64,000 nt of DNA, from contig CAZQRA010000004.1 of NCBI GenBank assembly GCA_964595575.1, positions 30,975 to 94,974 on the forward strand, given 5' to 3'. The notes beneath the pieces were generated by a model, which was given only the letters and a program-made list of their open reading frames with translations, was not told where the DNA came from and ran no database searches. Positions 54,305-63,859 of this stretch are shown here, one piece after another. This DNA is from PALSA-612 sp964595575. GTDB taxonomy: Bacteria > Actinomycetota > Thermoleophilia > Gaiellales > Gaiellaceae. The position numbers and the translations under genes are program-made. Numbering within the stretch: position 1 is the stretch's first letter; every line of letters begins with the position of its first letter.

Positions 54305-56647
54305 TTACGCCGAGAGGGCGACCAGCGCTGCGGTTCGGATGGCGTCTGCCGAGATGCCGTAGGCCTCGTACAGGGCCGGCTGGCTTCCCCCTTGGCCGAA
54401 GCGATCGACGCCCAGGGAGACGGTGGGCATCCCCAGGCAGGCTCCCAGGAAGGAGAGGGCATGGGAGGCTCCGTCGATCACGGTGACGAGCGCCGTCTTG
54501 CGCTCCTCAGGGGAAAGCAGCGTTTCGAGGTGGGTAGGGCCGGGCACGGACCCGTCGTCAAGGGGGCGTAGGCGGGCCTGTCGCCAGTCCCGGTAGAGGC
54601 GGTCGGGGGAGGAGAGACAGAGCACCGTAGCCTCCACCCCCTCCTCCTCTGCCAAGAGCTCGGCGGCCGCCAGGGCCTCGGGCACGATCGCCCCGCAGGC
54701 GGCGATCACCACCCTCTCGCCCTCGGGGCCCGGCTCTCGCAGGCGGAACCCTCCCGCCAGGACGTCCGCCCGCAGGGCCGCCTCTCCCCGCCTCCGTGCC
54801 GCCTCGGCGAAGGGGCGCTGGTCGACGGGCTTGGTGGAGAGGCGGAGGTAGAGCGCCTCTCCCTGCGGCTCCTGGAGGCCGCGCAGCCCGTCCAGGAACA
54901 GCCACTCCGCCTCGCGGGCGAAGCAGGGCTCGGCGTAGACGATCCCCGGTAGCTCCATGCCGATCCCGGGCGTGATGGTCGATTGGTGAGCCCCTCCCTC
55001 GCGCGACAGGGAGATGCCGGAGGGCGTGCCCAGGACGACAAACCGCGACCCCGAGTAGACAGCGTAGAGCAGCGCCTCCAGCCCCCGGACGACGAAGGGG
55101 TCGTACAGCGCGCCCACCGGGAAGAGCTGCTCGCCGTGGGTCTCGTGGGCGAGCCCGAGCTGGCCCAGGAGGAGAAAGAGGTTCATCTCCGAGATGCCGA
55201 GCTCGATGTGCCTGCCCTCGGGCGCGACCCGCCAGGCGAGGGGCGAGTCGCGGAGGGGCTGATACTCGGGCTCGCGCTCCAGCCCGAACACCCCCACCTT
55301 GTTGATCCACCCTCCCAAGCTCGTGGAGACGGCGACGTCGGGGGAGACGGTGACCACGCGCTCGGCCAGGCCGGGTTGTCGGGAGAGGTCGAGGAGGACG
55401 CGCCCCAGGTGGGCCTGGGTCGAGACGACGCCGGGGTCGCGGTCGCTGACCGCGGCGGGGACGGGGACCGGGCGGCGGGGTGGCGGAGACGGCCGCTCCA
55501 GGCGCCGACGGGCCGCCTCGCACAGCTCGGCCTCGGGGGAGCCAGGGGGGAAGCGGTCCCACTCCGTCTCCACGGTCAGCCCCAACGCGGCGCGGAGGGC
55601 GTCGATCTGGTCGGCGGTGAGGAGCACGGAGTGGTTGTGGGGGTGGCCGGCGATGGGAAGCCCGTAGCCCTTGATGGTGTAGGCGAAGATGACCGTGGGC
55701 CGGGAGGCGTCCTCCCGAGCGACGCGCAGGGCGGCCAGGATGTCGGCCAGGTCGTGGCCGCCCAGGTCCTGGATGAGGCTGCCGACGACGCCGTCGTAGC
55801 GGGCGAGGAGGCGGGCCAGCCGCTGTCGATCGCCGGCGACCAGACCCTCCAGGAGGGTCTCCACCACCACCTCCTCCGAGGCTGAGAACAGGGCCTGGTA
55901 GCGCTGGTTGGGCATCTCGTCGATCTGCCGGCGGAGGAGATCTCCGCCCTCCTGGGCGAACGCCTGGCGCAGCCGACGTCCGTACTTGAGCTCGATGACC
56001 CGCCAGCCGGCGGTCTCGAACAGGCGCTCCAGCTCGCCTGCCCGGATGCCTGGCACCACGCGATCGAGGCTCTGGCGGTTGAGGTCGACGATCCAGAGGA
56101 CGTTGCCCAGGCTCCGGGTCTGGGGCTCGAGCACGGCCTCCCAGATCGTCCCCTCGTCCAGCTCGGCGTCGCCGACGAGGGAGATGAAGCGCCCGCCCGT
56201 GCCGTGCCCGAAGTGGGCGCGGACGTAGCGGTCGGCCAAGGCGCCGAAGAGCGGCGCCGCCGAGCCGAGGCCCACCGAGCCTGTGGAGTAGTCGACGGGG
56301 AACGGGTCCTTGGCGCGGCTGGGGTAGGGCTGGAGGCCGCCGAAGTCCCGCAGGGTGGTCAAGTAGCGGCGATCGAGCCGGCCGAGCAAGTACTCGATGG
56401 CGTGCAGGACGGGGGAGGCGTGGGGCTTGACCGCTACCCGATCCTCGGCGCGCAGGTCGGAGAAGTAGAGGCCGGTCATGAGGCTGACCAGGGACGCCGA
56501 GGAAGCCTGATGCCCTCCCACTTTGAGGGCGTCGGGCTTGGGGCGTTCCCGGTTCGCGTAGTCCACCATGCGCACCGCCAGCCACAGCACGCGCCGCTCG
56601 ATGGCCTGGAGAACCTCGAGCCGAGGGCGCTCGGCGACGGTAGCCAT
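54305..56647 (-). CDS. aceE: Pyruvate dehydrogenase E1-like (AceE/transketolase-like) protein
   Basis: This 780-residue thiamin-diphosphate enzyme resembles homodimeric pyruvate dehydrogenase E1. It has GGHQASSASLVSLMTGLYF, the KPHASPVLHAIEYLLG region, the TPP/metal motif GDAELDEGTIWEAV...LWIVDLNRQSLDR, YTIKGYGLPIAGHPHNHS, and the pyrimidine-domain glutamate region ISEMNLFLLLGQLGLAHE. A transketolase C-terminal domain ends the protein. It is shorter than E. coli AceE (about 890). No E2 or E3 gene is adjacent, so another 2-oxoacid or transketolase-like role is possible. ATG 56647 lies seven bases after the sulfurtransferase stop. Confidence 0.78.
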   Translation of the reverse strand: MATVAERPRLEVLQAIERRVLWLAVRMVDYANRERPKPDALKVGGHQASSASLVSLMTGLYFSDLRAEDRVAVKPHASPVLHAIEYLLGRLDRRYLTTLRDFGGLQPYPSRAKDPFPVDYSTGSVGLGSAAPLFGALADRYVRAHFGHGTGGRFISLVGDAELDEGTIWEAVLEPQTRSLGNVLWIVDLNRQSLDRVVPGIRAGELERLFETAGWRVIELKYGRRLRQAFAQEGGDLLRRQIDEMPNQRYQALFSASEEVVVETLLEGLVAGDRQRLARLLARYDGVVGSLIQDLGGHDLADILAALRVAREDASRPTVIFAYTIKGYGLPIAGHPHNHSVLLTADQIDALRAALGLTVETEWDRFPPGSPEAELCEAARRRLERPSPPPRRPVPVPAAVSDRDPGVVSTQAHLGRVLLDLSRQPGLAERVVTVSPDVAVSTSLGGWINKVGVFGLEREPEYQPLRDSPLAWRVAPEGRHIELGISEMNLFLLLGQLGLAHETHGEQLFPVGALYDPFVVRGLEALLYAVYSGSRFVVLGTPSGISLSREGGAHQSTITPGIGMELPGIVYAEPCFAREAEWLFLDGLRGLQEPQGEALYLRLSTKPVDQRPFAEAARRRGEAALRADVLAGGFRLREPGPEGERVVIAACGAIVPEALAAAELLAEEEGVEATVLCLSSPDRLYRDWRQARLRPLDDGSVPGPTHLETLLSPEERKTALVTVIDGASHALSFLGACLGMPTVSLGVDRFGQGGSQPALYEAYGISADAIRTAALVALSA

Positions 56648-56654
56648 CAGGCGC

Positions 56655-57398
56655 TCATCCTCGCTCGGCGGGAAGACCCTTGCGCGACCACTCGCTCCAC
56701 GACCCGGCGTAGAGCCGGGCATCCTCCCGCCCTGTCCGGGCGAGGGCGAGGAGGGTCACGCAGGCGGTGACGCCCGACCCGCAGTAGCACACGATCTCCT
56801 CCGCCTCGAGCACCGCCGGCGGGATGGGGGCCGAGAGACCCAGGGTGTAGGGCAGGTTCACGGCGCCGGGGATGTGCCCGGCCACCGGGTCGAGCCCTGC
56901 CTCGTGACCGTGGAACCGGTCCGGGGTCCTGGCGTCTACCAGGCAGAGGCGAGGGTCGCCCAGGCGCTCGAGGATCTCCTCTGTGGTAGCCACGTCCCCC
57001 ACCCGCTCCCGGGGCAGGAAGACGGCCGGCTCGATCTCCTCCTCACCGGTCGCCAGCGGCCCTACCCAGGAGGAAAGCCCCCCGTCGAGCACGCCTACCT
57101 GGTCGTGGCCGAAGTGGCGGAGGAGCCACCACAGGCGGGCGGCTCCCCCCGTCATCCCCTCGTCGTAGGCGACCACCAGGGTGCCCTCGCCGATACCCGC
57201 CCGCCCGGCTGCTCGGGCGAATCGCTCGGCGCTGGGGAGGGGGTGTCGTCCCGCCAGCTCGGCAGGGATGGAGGGGTCAGAGAGGTCGTGCTCGAGGTCG
57301 AGGAAGGCGGCCCCAGGAATGTGACCTTGGAGGTAGCGCTCGTGGGCTCGCTCCGGATGAGCGAGGTCGTAGCGACAGTCGACGAAGCGGGCGGTCAC
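56655..57398 (-). CDS. sseA: Thiosulfate/3-mercaptopyruvate sulfurtransferase
   Basis: This 247-residue protein of two rhodanese domains has an N-terminal inactive domain (VDCRYDLAHPERAHERYLQGHIPGAAFLDLEHDLSDP) and a C-terminal active one. The active one carries VDARTPDRFHGHE and the catalytic Cys in CYCGSGVTACVTLLAL. The CGSGVTA loop is typical of mercaptopyruvate sulfurtransferases. GTG 57398 overlaps the thrB stop (GTGA). It is shorter than usual by about 30 residues. Its link to threonine synthesis is not obvious, and it may serve general sulfur transfer. Confidence 0.9.
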   Translation of the reverse strand: MTARFVDCRYDLAHPERAHERYLQGHIPGAAFLDLEHDLSDPSIPAELAGRHPLPSAERFARAAGRAGIGEGTLVVAYDEGMTGGAARLWWLLRHFGHDQVGVLDGGLSSWVGPLATGEEEIEPAVFLPRERVGDVATTEEILERLGDPRLCLVDARTPDRFHGHEAGLDPVAGHIPGAVNLPYTLGLSAPIPPAVLEAEEIVCYCGSGVTACVTLLALARTGREDARLYAGSWSEWSRKGLPAERG

Positions 57399-58210
57399 GG
57401 TATCGCTCCTCGGGGAGACACGGCCAAGGACAGGATACGCTGCCGGGGAAAGCGGGCCTGGAGGGCCGCCGCGCAGGCATCCTGGCGTCCCGGGCGGGCC
57501 CAGACGATCACGCTCGGCCCCGACCCCGAGAGCGTGGCTCCCAGGGCGTCCTCGGGAAGGGAGGAGCGCACTTCGTCCAGGAACGAGGACCGGTAGGGCT
57601 CGTGCAAACGGTCGGCCAGGGCGGCGGCGAAGAGCCGGGGAGAGCCGGAGGCAAGGGCCGCCCCCAGGAGAGCAGCCCGGCAGACGGTGAAGGCGGCGTC
57701 CCGGTGGGAGACGCTGGCGGGAAGGGCGGCCCGGGACTGGGCGGTCTCCACCTCCTCGTCGGGGACGAGGACGACAGGGGCGGCGGGCGGAGCGTCGGCG
57801 ACCCGGGCGATGCGTCCCTCCCAGGTGAGACAGACGCCGCCCGCCAGCGCTGCCGCCAGGTTGTCGGGGTGGCCCTCCAAGGGGAGGCCGCGGGCGAGGA
57901 GAGTCTCGGCGTCCGGCTTCTCGCCCGCCGCCAGGGCTCCGGCCACGAGCCCGAGCGCGATCACGGCTGCCGAGGAGCCGAGGCCGCGGGCCCGGGGGAT
58001 GCGGTCGACGAACCGGAAGCGGCAGCCTTGAGGGGAGGCAAGGAGGGAGAAGGCGACCACTCCCAGGTGGTCGAGGTCGGGCGGCGGGGCCTGGGCGTCC
58101 TCCTCCACCTCGAGCTCGTTCCAGAGGTCGAGGGCGATCCCCACGCAGTCGAACCCGGGCCCGACGTTGGCGGTGGTCGCCGGCGCCCGTACCCTGATCA
58201 CCCGTCCCAC
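57395..58210 (-). CDS. thrB: Homoserine kinase
   Basis: This 271-residue GHMP kinase makes O-phosphohomoserine. Motifs are VRAPATTANVGPGFDCVGIALDLWNE, the ATP loop IPRARGLGSSAAVIALGL, LEGHPDNLAAALAGGVCL and the C-terminal LGATLSGSGPSVIVWA. GTG 58210. A 115-base gap separates it from thrC, in which I see no gene or clear signal. Its stop overlaps sseA. Confidence 0.94.
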   Translation of the reverse strand: MGRVIRVRAPATTANVGPGFDCVGIALDLWNELEVEEDAQAPPPDLDHLGVVAFSLLASPQGCRFRFVDRIPRARGLGSSAAVIALGLVAGALAAGEKPDAETLLARGLPLEGHPDNLAAALAGGVCLTWEGRIARVADAPPAAPVVLVPDEEVETAQSRAALPASVSHRDAAFTVCRAALLGAALASGSPRLFAAALADRLHEPYRSSFLDEVRSSLPEDALGATLSGSGPSVIVWARPGRQDACAAALQARFPRQRILSLAVSPRGAIP

Positions 58211-58325
58211 CGGCCTCTTCTCCCAGCGTGCCCACGACCGAGCCGGCGCCGGATCTCGACCTCCTCTTCCCCGGAGCGCGGCCGAGCGAGGGAGCGGGCC
58301 CGGGAGCCGACCGGCCCTCGCCTGC

Positions 58326-59309
58326 TCATGCCAGCGCGGCCGCGATCGCGTCCGGATCCGGCTCCACGGGGATGGGCGCCGGCGAGTGACGCTCGGCTGC
58401 GGCGGGATCCTTGAGACCGTGGCCCGTGAGGACGCATACGACTCGGCCCCGGGGGCGCGCCCGCCGCACGGCCGCCAGGCTGGCGGCCGAGGCGGGCTCG
58501 CAGAAGACGCCCTCCAGCTCGGCCAGCTCCCGCCAGGCGACCAGAATCTCCTGGTCGCTGACCGTCACCACCCGGCCCCCGGAGCGCCGTACGCGCTCCT
58601 CTGCCTCCTGGCGGTGGACAGGCTCGCCGATGCGGATGGCGGAAGCGAGGGTGCTGCGGCGGTCGGCCGCCTGGGCGGCGAGCAGGCGGGGCTGGGTCCC
58701 TGCCTCGGCGAAGCCCATGGCGTAGGCGCACGCGTTGCCGCCCCCTCCATAGGGCAGAGCGAGCACGTCGGGGGGGCCGTCCAGGGCCTCCAGGATCTCG
58801 AAGGCGGCGGTCTTTTGGCCCTGGAGGCGGTAGGGGTTGAGGGAGTTGACGAGGGCGTGCGTGCCCCGTCGGGCAAGCTCGCGGGCTGCTGCCAGGGCCT
58901 CCTCGAACGTGCCCCGCACCTCGAGCACGAGGGCACCGTGGGCACGGGCCTGGGCGAGCTTGCCCAAGGCCACCGCCCCTGCCGGCTGGAGCACGCAGGC
59001 GGCCAGGCCGGCATGGGCTGCGTAGGCGGCGGCAGAGGCAGCCGTGTTGCCGGTGGAGGCGCAGACGACGGCGTGGGCTCCCTCCTCCAGGGCCTTGGCG
59101 ACGGCCACCACCATGCCCCGATCCTTGAAGCTCCCGGTGGGGTTGGCCCCCTCCCACTTGAGCCAGAGCTCCATGTCCAGTCGCCGGGACAGGCGCTCGG
59201 CCCGGACGAGCGGGGTCGCTCCCTCCCCCAGGGACAGGGAGGGAGTTCGCTCCGACACCGGCAGGCGATCGCGGTACCGCTCGAGGAGCGAGGGCGAGGA
59301 GGGGCTCAT
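58326..59309 (-). CDS. thrC: Threonine synthase
   Basis: This 327-residue fold-type II PLP enzyme makes threonine from O-phosphohomoserine. It has TPSLSLGEGATPLV, the PLP lysine in NPTGSFKDRGMVVAVA, CASTGNTAASAAAYAA and the phosphate loop PYGGGGNACAYAMGF. The order hom-thrC-thrB marks it as the main threonine synthase. ATG 59309 overlaps the hom stop (ATGA). It lacks the zinc-ribbon found in the paralogue at 49172-50386. Confidence 0.93.
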   Translation of the reverse strand: MSPSSPSLLERYRDRLPVSERTPSLSLGEGATPLVRAERLSRRLDMELWLKWEGANPTGSFKDRGMVVAVAKALEEGAHAVVCASTGNTAASAAAYAAHAGLAACVLQPAGAVALGKLAQARAHGALVLEVRGTFEEALAAARELARRGTHALVNSLNPYRLQGQKTAAFEILEALDGPPDVLALPYGGGGNACAYAMGFAEAGTQPRLLAAQAADRRSTLASAIRIGEPVHRQEAEERVRRSGGRVVTVSDQEILVAWRELAELEGVFCEPASAASLAAVRRARPRGRVVCVLTGHGLKDPAAAERHSPAPIPVEPDPDAIAAALA

Positions 59310-60616
59310 GTCCAGCCGAGCCCGGGGACTCCGCGGGCGGAGACGACCGGCAGGGCGGCAGGGGGCTGACGGGCCTCGGCCAGCTGGGCGATCTCGGCCA
59401 AGGCCGCGGCCAGGTCTCCGGCCTGAGTCTCGTGGACGACGACGTGGAGGGCCGCCCGCCCCCCTCCCACCTCGTGCTGGACGAGGCGGGCTACCGACAC
59501 CTGGTGGGAGGCCAGCCGAGCGGCGACCTGGGCGAGGACGCCGGGCCGATCCTCGACCTCCACGTGGAAGTAGAAGGGCGAGCGCGCCTCGCCCGGAGGA
59601 AGCGGCTCCAGCTCGCGCCAGCAGGCGTCGTTCTGGAGGAAGCCGGTGCCGGTGGTACCGATGACGCTGATGAGGTCGGAGACGACGGCGGAGGCCGTCT
59701 CCGGCCCTCCCGCTCCTGGCCCCTCGAGCGTGATCTCCCGGATGGCATCGCCTTGGAGCATGACGGCGTTGAAGGCCCCCTCTACCGCCGCCAAGGGGTG
59801 GTGACGGTCGACCAGGGACGGCTGGACGCGCACGTCGTAGCGGCCGTCCACGAGCGTAGCCGAGCCCACCAGGCGGAGGGTCATGTCCAGCTCTCGGGCA
59901 GCCGCGAAGTGGAGCGGGGAGATCGCCTCGATGCCCGTGTAGGACACGTCCTCGAGCGGGACGCGGGCGCCGAAGGCGACTGTGGCCAGGATGGCCATCT
60001 TGGCGGCGGCATCTGCCCCGGACACGTCCTCGCTGGGATCGGCCTCGGCGTAGCCGAGCCGCTGGGCCTGGGCCAGCGCCTCGGCGTAGGAGGCCCCCTT
60101 CTCCATCTCGGTGAGGATGAAGTTGGTGGTGCCGTTCACGATCCCGAGCACGCGGTGGATACGGGAGAAGGAGAGCGACTCGCGCAGCACCTTGATCACG
60201 GGGATGGCGCCGCACACCGAGGCCTCGAACCGCAGCTGGACCCCGGCCTGGGAGGCGGCGGCGAAGAGCTCGGCGCCGCGGCGGGCGATCAGCTGCTTGT
60301 TGGCCGAGACCACCGGTCGACCCGAGCGCAAGAGCTCGAGCACGTACTCGCCGGCGGGCTCGAGCCCGCCCATGACCTCGGCCACCACGGCGATGTCGGG
60401 GTCGTCGGCGATGGCTCGGAAGTCGCTGGTCAAGATGCTGGGATCGGGCAGGAAGTCTCGCTCCTTGGTCGGGTCGCGCACGAGCGCTCGCGTCACGCGC
60501 AGACGGTGGCCTGTCGCCCGCTCGATCTCCTCCTCGTTCTCGACCAGGAGCCGGTTGACCGCCGACCCCACCGTGCCATAGCCGAGGAGGCCGACGGGGA
60601 CGTCAATCGCGCTCAC
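59306..60616 (-). CDS. hom: Homoserine dehydrogenase
   Basis: This 436-residue enzyme reduces aspartate semialdehyde to homoserine, the branch to threonine and methionine. NADP motif GLLGYGTVGSAV; VSANKQLIA; FEASVCGAIPVIKVLRE; VNGTTNFILTEM; YAEADPSEDVSGADAAAKMAILA with the catalytic Lys and Asp. A C-terminal ACT domain (about 345-425, VEVEDRPGVLAQVAARLASHQVSV) gives threonine feedback. GTG 60616 is 14 bases inside the end of ilvC. Confidence 0.95.
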   Translation of the reverse strand: MSAIDVPVGLLGYGTVGSAVNRLLVENEEEIERATGHRLRVTRALVRDPTKERDFLPDPSILTSDFRAIADDPDIAVVAEVMGGLEPAGEYVLELLRSGRPVVSANKQLIARRGAELFAAASQAGVQLRFEASVCGAIPVIKVLRESLSFSRIHRVLGIVNGTTNFILTEMEKGASYAEALAQAQRLGYAEADPSEDVSGADAAAKMAILATVAFGARVPLEDVSYTGIEAISPLHFAAARELDMTLRLVGSATLVDGRYDVRVQPSLVDRHHPLAAVEGAFNAVMLQGDAIREITLEGPGAGGPETASAVVSDLISVIGTTGTGFLQNDACWRELEPLPPGEARSPFYFHVEVEDRPGVLAQVAARLASHQVSVARLVQHEVGGGRAALHVVVHETQAGDLAAALAEIAQLAEARQPPAALPVVSARGVPGLGWT

Positions 60617-61604
60617 GCGCCTCCACCGGGACGCGGTGCATGAGCGCCCGCAACTCGGCCCCCACCTTCTCGATGCGCTCCTCGGCCGCCTTGCGCCGCA
60701 GCTCCGCCAGGCGTGGCTCTCCTGCCTCCATCTCCGCGATCCACTCGCGGGCGAAGGTTCCCTCGCGGATGTCGGAGAGGAGCCGGCGCATGTTCTCCCG
60801 TACGTGGTCGTCGATGACCTGGGGGCCGCGGGTGAGGTCGCCGTACTCGGCCGTGTCCGAGATCGAGTAGCGCATGCCGGCCAGGCCTCCCTCGTAGATG
60901 AGGTCGACGATGAGCTTGAGCTCGTGCAGGCACTCGTAGTAGGCGATCTCGGGCTGGTAGCCCGCCTCGACCAGGGTCTCGAAGCCGAGCCGGATGAGCT
61001 CGCTCACCCCTCCGCAGAGGACCGCCTGCTCCCCGAAGAGGTCGGTCTCCGTCTCCTCCATGAAGGTCGTCTCCAGCATCCCCGCGCGCCCGGCGCCGAT
61101 GGCCGCTCCGTAGGCGAGGGCGAGCTCGAGCGCACGGCCGCTTGCGTCCTGGTGGACGGCGACCAAGGCGGGAGTGCCGTAGCCCTGCTCGAACAGGCGC
61201 CGGACGATATGGCCGGGCCCCTTGGGAGCGACCATGATCACGTCATGACCAGGCTTAGGGACGATGCGACCGTAGTGGATGTTGAAGCCGTGAGCGAAGA
61301 GGACGGCGGCGTCGGGCCTCAGGCTGGGCTCGATCGCCTCTCGCCAGGCCGCCGGCTGGGCCTGGTCGGGCAGGAGGAGGGCGACGAGCTGGGCGCCGGC
61401 GACCGCCTTGGGCACGGTCCGAACGGCGAGGCCGTCGGCCTCGGCTCTGGCCCAGGAGGGGCTTCCCGGGCGCAGGCCCACGCACACGTCCACGCCCGAG
61501 TCGCGGAGGTTGAGGGCATGGGCGTGGCCCTGGCTGCCGTAGCCGATCACGGCCACGGTGCCCGAGAGCAGGCTGAGGTCGCCTTGGCGGTGGATGGTGG
61601 CCAT
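60603..61604 (-). CDS. ilvC: Ketol-acid reductoisomerase (class I)
   Basis: This 333-residue Mg2+ enzyme is common to isoleucine and valine synthesis. The dinucleotide motif GYGSQGHAHALNLRDSG is followed by the loop LRPGSPSW, whose Ser residues indicate NADPH. APKGPGHIVRRLFEQGYG; EETETDLFGEQAVLCGG; AYYECLHELKLIVDLIYEGG with metal-binding Glu; and SDTAEYGD follow. Length is normal for class I. ATG 61604 lies 15 bases after ilvH, with GAAAGGAG as ribosome site. Confidence 0.96.
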   Translation of the reverse strand: MATIHRQGDLSLLSGTVAVIGYGSQGHAHALNLRDSGVDVCVGLRPGSPSWARAEADGLAVRTVPKAVAGAQLVALLLPDQAQPAAWREAIEPSLRPDAAVLFAHGFNIHYGRIVPKPGHDVIMVAPKGPGHIVRRLFEQGYGTPALVAVHQDASGRALELALAYGAAIGAGRAGMLETTFMEETETDLFGEQAVLCGGVSELIRLGFETLVEAGYQPEIAYYECLHELKLIVDLIYEGGLAGMRYSISDTAEYGDLTRGPQVIDDHVRENMRRLLSDIREGTFAREWIAEMEAGEPRLAELRRKAAEERIEKVGAELRALMHRVPVEARERD

Positions 61605-61619
61605 TGAGCTCCTTTCAGG

Positions 61620-62135
61620 TCAGCGAAGAACGTGCTGGTGGCGCTTGATCCCCTTGCGGTCGGACGCCCGGGTAAGGCCGATTCTGCCCGTTCTCACCAG
61701 CTCCTTGACGCCGTGGGGGCGAACGAGCTCCTCGAACGAGTCCACCTCCTCGGGGGTACCGACGACCTCGAACACGATCGCCTCCGGCCCCAAGTCGGCC
61801 ACCCTAGCCTGGAAGGCGTTGGCCATGCTCAGGAGCTCGCTGCGGCGCTCGGGCGGGGCCGAGACCTTGATCAAGGCCAGCTCCCGCTCCACCGACTCGC
61901 CGGGCTCCAGCTCGGCCACCCGGAGCACGTTGACGAGCTTGTGCATCTGCTTCTCGATCTGCTCCAGGGGGTGCTGCTCGCAGTCCACCCGCAGGGTCAC
62001 GCGGGAGACGTCGTGCCGCTCCGTCGGTCCCACCGCCAGGCTCTCGATGTTGTAGCCCCTGCGGGCGAACAGGCTGGAGATGCGCATGAGCGCCCCCGGC
62101 TTGTTCTCGACCAGGACCGCCAAGGTGTGCTTCAC
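61620..62135 (-). CDS. ilvH: Acetolactate synthase small (regulatory) subunit
   Basis: This 171-residue protein begins with an ACT domain (HTLAVLVENKPGALMRISSLFARRGYNIESLAVGPT) that binds valine, followed by the second ACT-like C-terminal domain (ERELALIKVSAPPERRSELL, EVVGTPEEVDSFEELVRPHGVKELVRTGRIGL). It activates and feedback-regulates the catalytic subunit. GTG 62135 overlaps the ilvB stop (GTGA). Confidence 0.96.
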   Translation of the reverse strand: MKHTLAVLVENKPGALMRISSLFARRGYNIESLAVGPTERHDVSRVTLRVDCEQHPLEQIEKQMHKLVNVLRVAELEPGESVERELALIKVSAPPERRSELLSMANAFQARVADLGPEAIVFEVVGTPEEVDSFEELVRPHGVKELVRTGRIGLTRASDRKGIKRHQHVLR

Positions 62136-63859
62136 CGCGCCTCCACCTCCTCGTCCAGCGGAGCCTCGATGAGGTCGAGGGCGGCTGCCCCCGCCGGGAT
62201 CATGGGGTAGCACTGCTCGTGGGGGTCGACTCGGCAGTCGACGACGGCGGTCCGGCCCAGGGAGAGCGCCTCCTCGAGCGCAGGCTCCAGTTCCTCCTCC
62301 GAGGAGACGGTGAACCCGGCCGCCCCGTACGCCTCGGCCAGTAGAGCGTAGTCGGGGACCTGGTGGGTGAGGTGGACGTGGGAGTAGCGCTGCCCGAAGA
62401 AGAGATCCTGCCACTGCTGCACCATGCCTAGGTAGCCGTTGTTGACGATGACCACCACCACCGGCAGGTCCTCCAGCACCGCCGTCGCCAACTCCTGGCC
62501 GGTCATCTGGAAGCAGCCGTCGCCGTCCACGCAAACCACGGTGGCTTCCGGGCGAGCGGCCTTGGCTCCGATGGCGGCGGGAAGGCCGTAGCCCATGGTG
62601 CCCAGGCCTCCCGAGGTAATGAAGGTCCGGGGTCGATCGCAGACGAGGTACTGCATGGCCCACATCTGGTGCTGACCCACCCCGGTCGTCCAGATCAGGT
62701 CGTCGCGGCCGGCGGTGAGGTCGCGCAGGGTCTCCAGCACAAGCTGGGGCTTGAGGTACGGCCCGCTCCTCGAGTAGCGCAGGGGAAACTCCTCTCGCCA
62801 GTCGGCGATCTGGCGCAGCCAGGCCTCGGTCTTGGGCCTCAGGCCTTCTGCCTGCAGCCGTCGCAGCACGGCCGTGATGCCGGCCAGAACCTCGGCTAGG
62901 GGCCCCACCACGGGAACGTCGGCCCGGCGCAGCTTGCTGATCTCGGCCGGGTCGATGTCGAGGTGCACCACGGTGGCTCCGGGAGCGAAGGCCGAGAGCT
63001 TGCCAGTCACCCGGTCGTCGAAGCGGGCCCCCACCGCCACCAGGAGGTCGCACTTGTTCATGGCCCAGTTCGACCACTTGGGCCCGTGCATTCCCGGCCA
63101 GCCGAAGTGGAGCTCGTGCGACTCGGGGAAGGCGCCCTTGGCCATCAGCGTGGTGATCACGGGGAGCCGACCCACCTCCGCCAGCTCCCTGAGCTCGGCG
63201 CAGGCGTTGGCGTTGAGGACGCCTCCTCCCACGTACAGCACCGGCCTGTCGGCGGCGGCGATGGCACGGGCGGCGGCCTCGATCTGGCGAGGGTGGCCCC
63301 TCTTGGGAGGGTGCCAGCCGGGCAAGTCGGGCTCCTCCGGGTACTCGAAGTCGAGCTCCGCCTCCTGGACGTCGCGGGGAACGTCCACGAGAACGGGGCC
63401 GCAGCGGCCGGTGCGGGCGATGTGGAAGGCCGCCTTGAGCACGCCGGGAAGGTCGCGCACGTCCTGCACGAGCCAGGAGTGCTTGACGATGGGGATAGTG
63501 ACACCCACGATGTCGCACTCCTGGAAGGCGTCGGTGCCGATGAGGTGTGTCCGAACCTGGCCGGTGATGCAGACGAGGGGGGTCGAGTCCATCCAGGCAT
63601 CGGCGATAGGGGTGACGAGGTTGGTCGCGCCTGGGCCGGACGTGGCCAGGGCCACGCCCACCTTCCCCGTAGCCCGGGCGTAGCCCTCCGCCATGTGCCC
63701 CGCTCCCTGCTCATGGCGGGCGAGGATGTGGCGGATCGTGGTACCGCGGGCGAAGGCGTCGTAGGTGGGCAGGATGGCTCCTCCGGGGATGCCGAACACG
63801 ACCTCCACCCCCTCGGCCTCGAGCGCCCGCAGGATGGCGTCGGCGCCGGCGATTCTCAT
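62132..63859 (-). CDS. ilvB: Acetolactate synthase large (catalytic) subunit
   Basis: This 575-residue thiamin-diphosphate/FAD enzyme makes acetolactate or acetohydroxybutyrate. It has ADAILRALEAEGVEVVFGIPGGAILPTYDAF, the catalytic Glu in LARHEQGAGHMAEGYARATG, ATSGPGATNLVTPIADAWMDSTPLVCITGQV, QEADIVG-like CDIVGVTIPIVKHS, and the TPP motif DGDGCFQMTGQELATAV...VVVIVNNGYLGMVQQWQ. ATG 63859 overlaps the stop of a gene entering from the right (ATGA), so the operon begins outside the window and any Ile/Val/Leu leader would lie there. Confidence 0.96.
   Translation of the reverse strand: MRIAGADAILRALEAEGVEVVFGIPGGAILPTYDAFARGTTIRHILARHEQGAGHMAEGYARATGKVGVALATSGPGATNLVTPIADAWMDSTPLVCITGQVRTHLIGTDAFQECDIVGVTIPIVKHSWLVQDVRDLPGVLKAAFHIARTGRCGPVLVDVPRDVQEAELDFEYPEEPDLPGWHPPKRGHPRQIEAAARAIAAADRPVLYVGGGVLNANACAELRELAEVGRLPVITTLMAKGAFPESHELHFGWPGMHGPKWSNWAMNKCDLLVAVGARFDDRVTGKLSAFAPGATVVHLDIDPAEISKLRRADVPVVGPLAEVLAGITAVLRRLQAEGLRPKTEAWLRQIADWREEFPLRYSRSGPYLKPQLVLETLRDLTAGRDDLIWTTGVGQHQMWAMQYLVCDRPRTFITSGGLGTMGYGLPAAIGAKAARPEATVVCVDGDGCFQMTGQELATAVLEDLPVVVVIVNNGYLGMVQQWQDLFFGQRYSHVHLTHQVPDYALLAEAYGAAGFTVSSEEELEPALEEALSLGRTAVVDCRVDPHEQCYPMIPAGAAALDLIEAPLDEEVEAR

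Noticed and set aside
58211..58325. A small gene or leader between thrC and thrB
   Set aside because: The 115-base gap shows no promoter boxes, codon-biased short frame, T-run terminator or convincing hairpin beyond what GC-rich DNA gives by chance.
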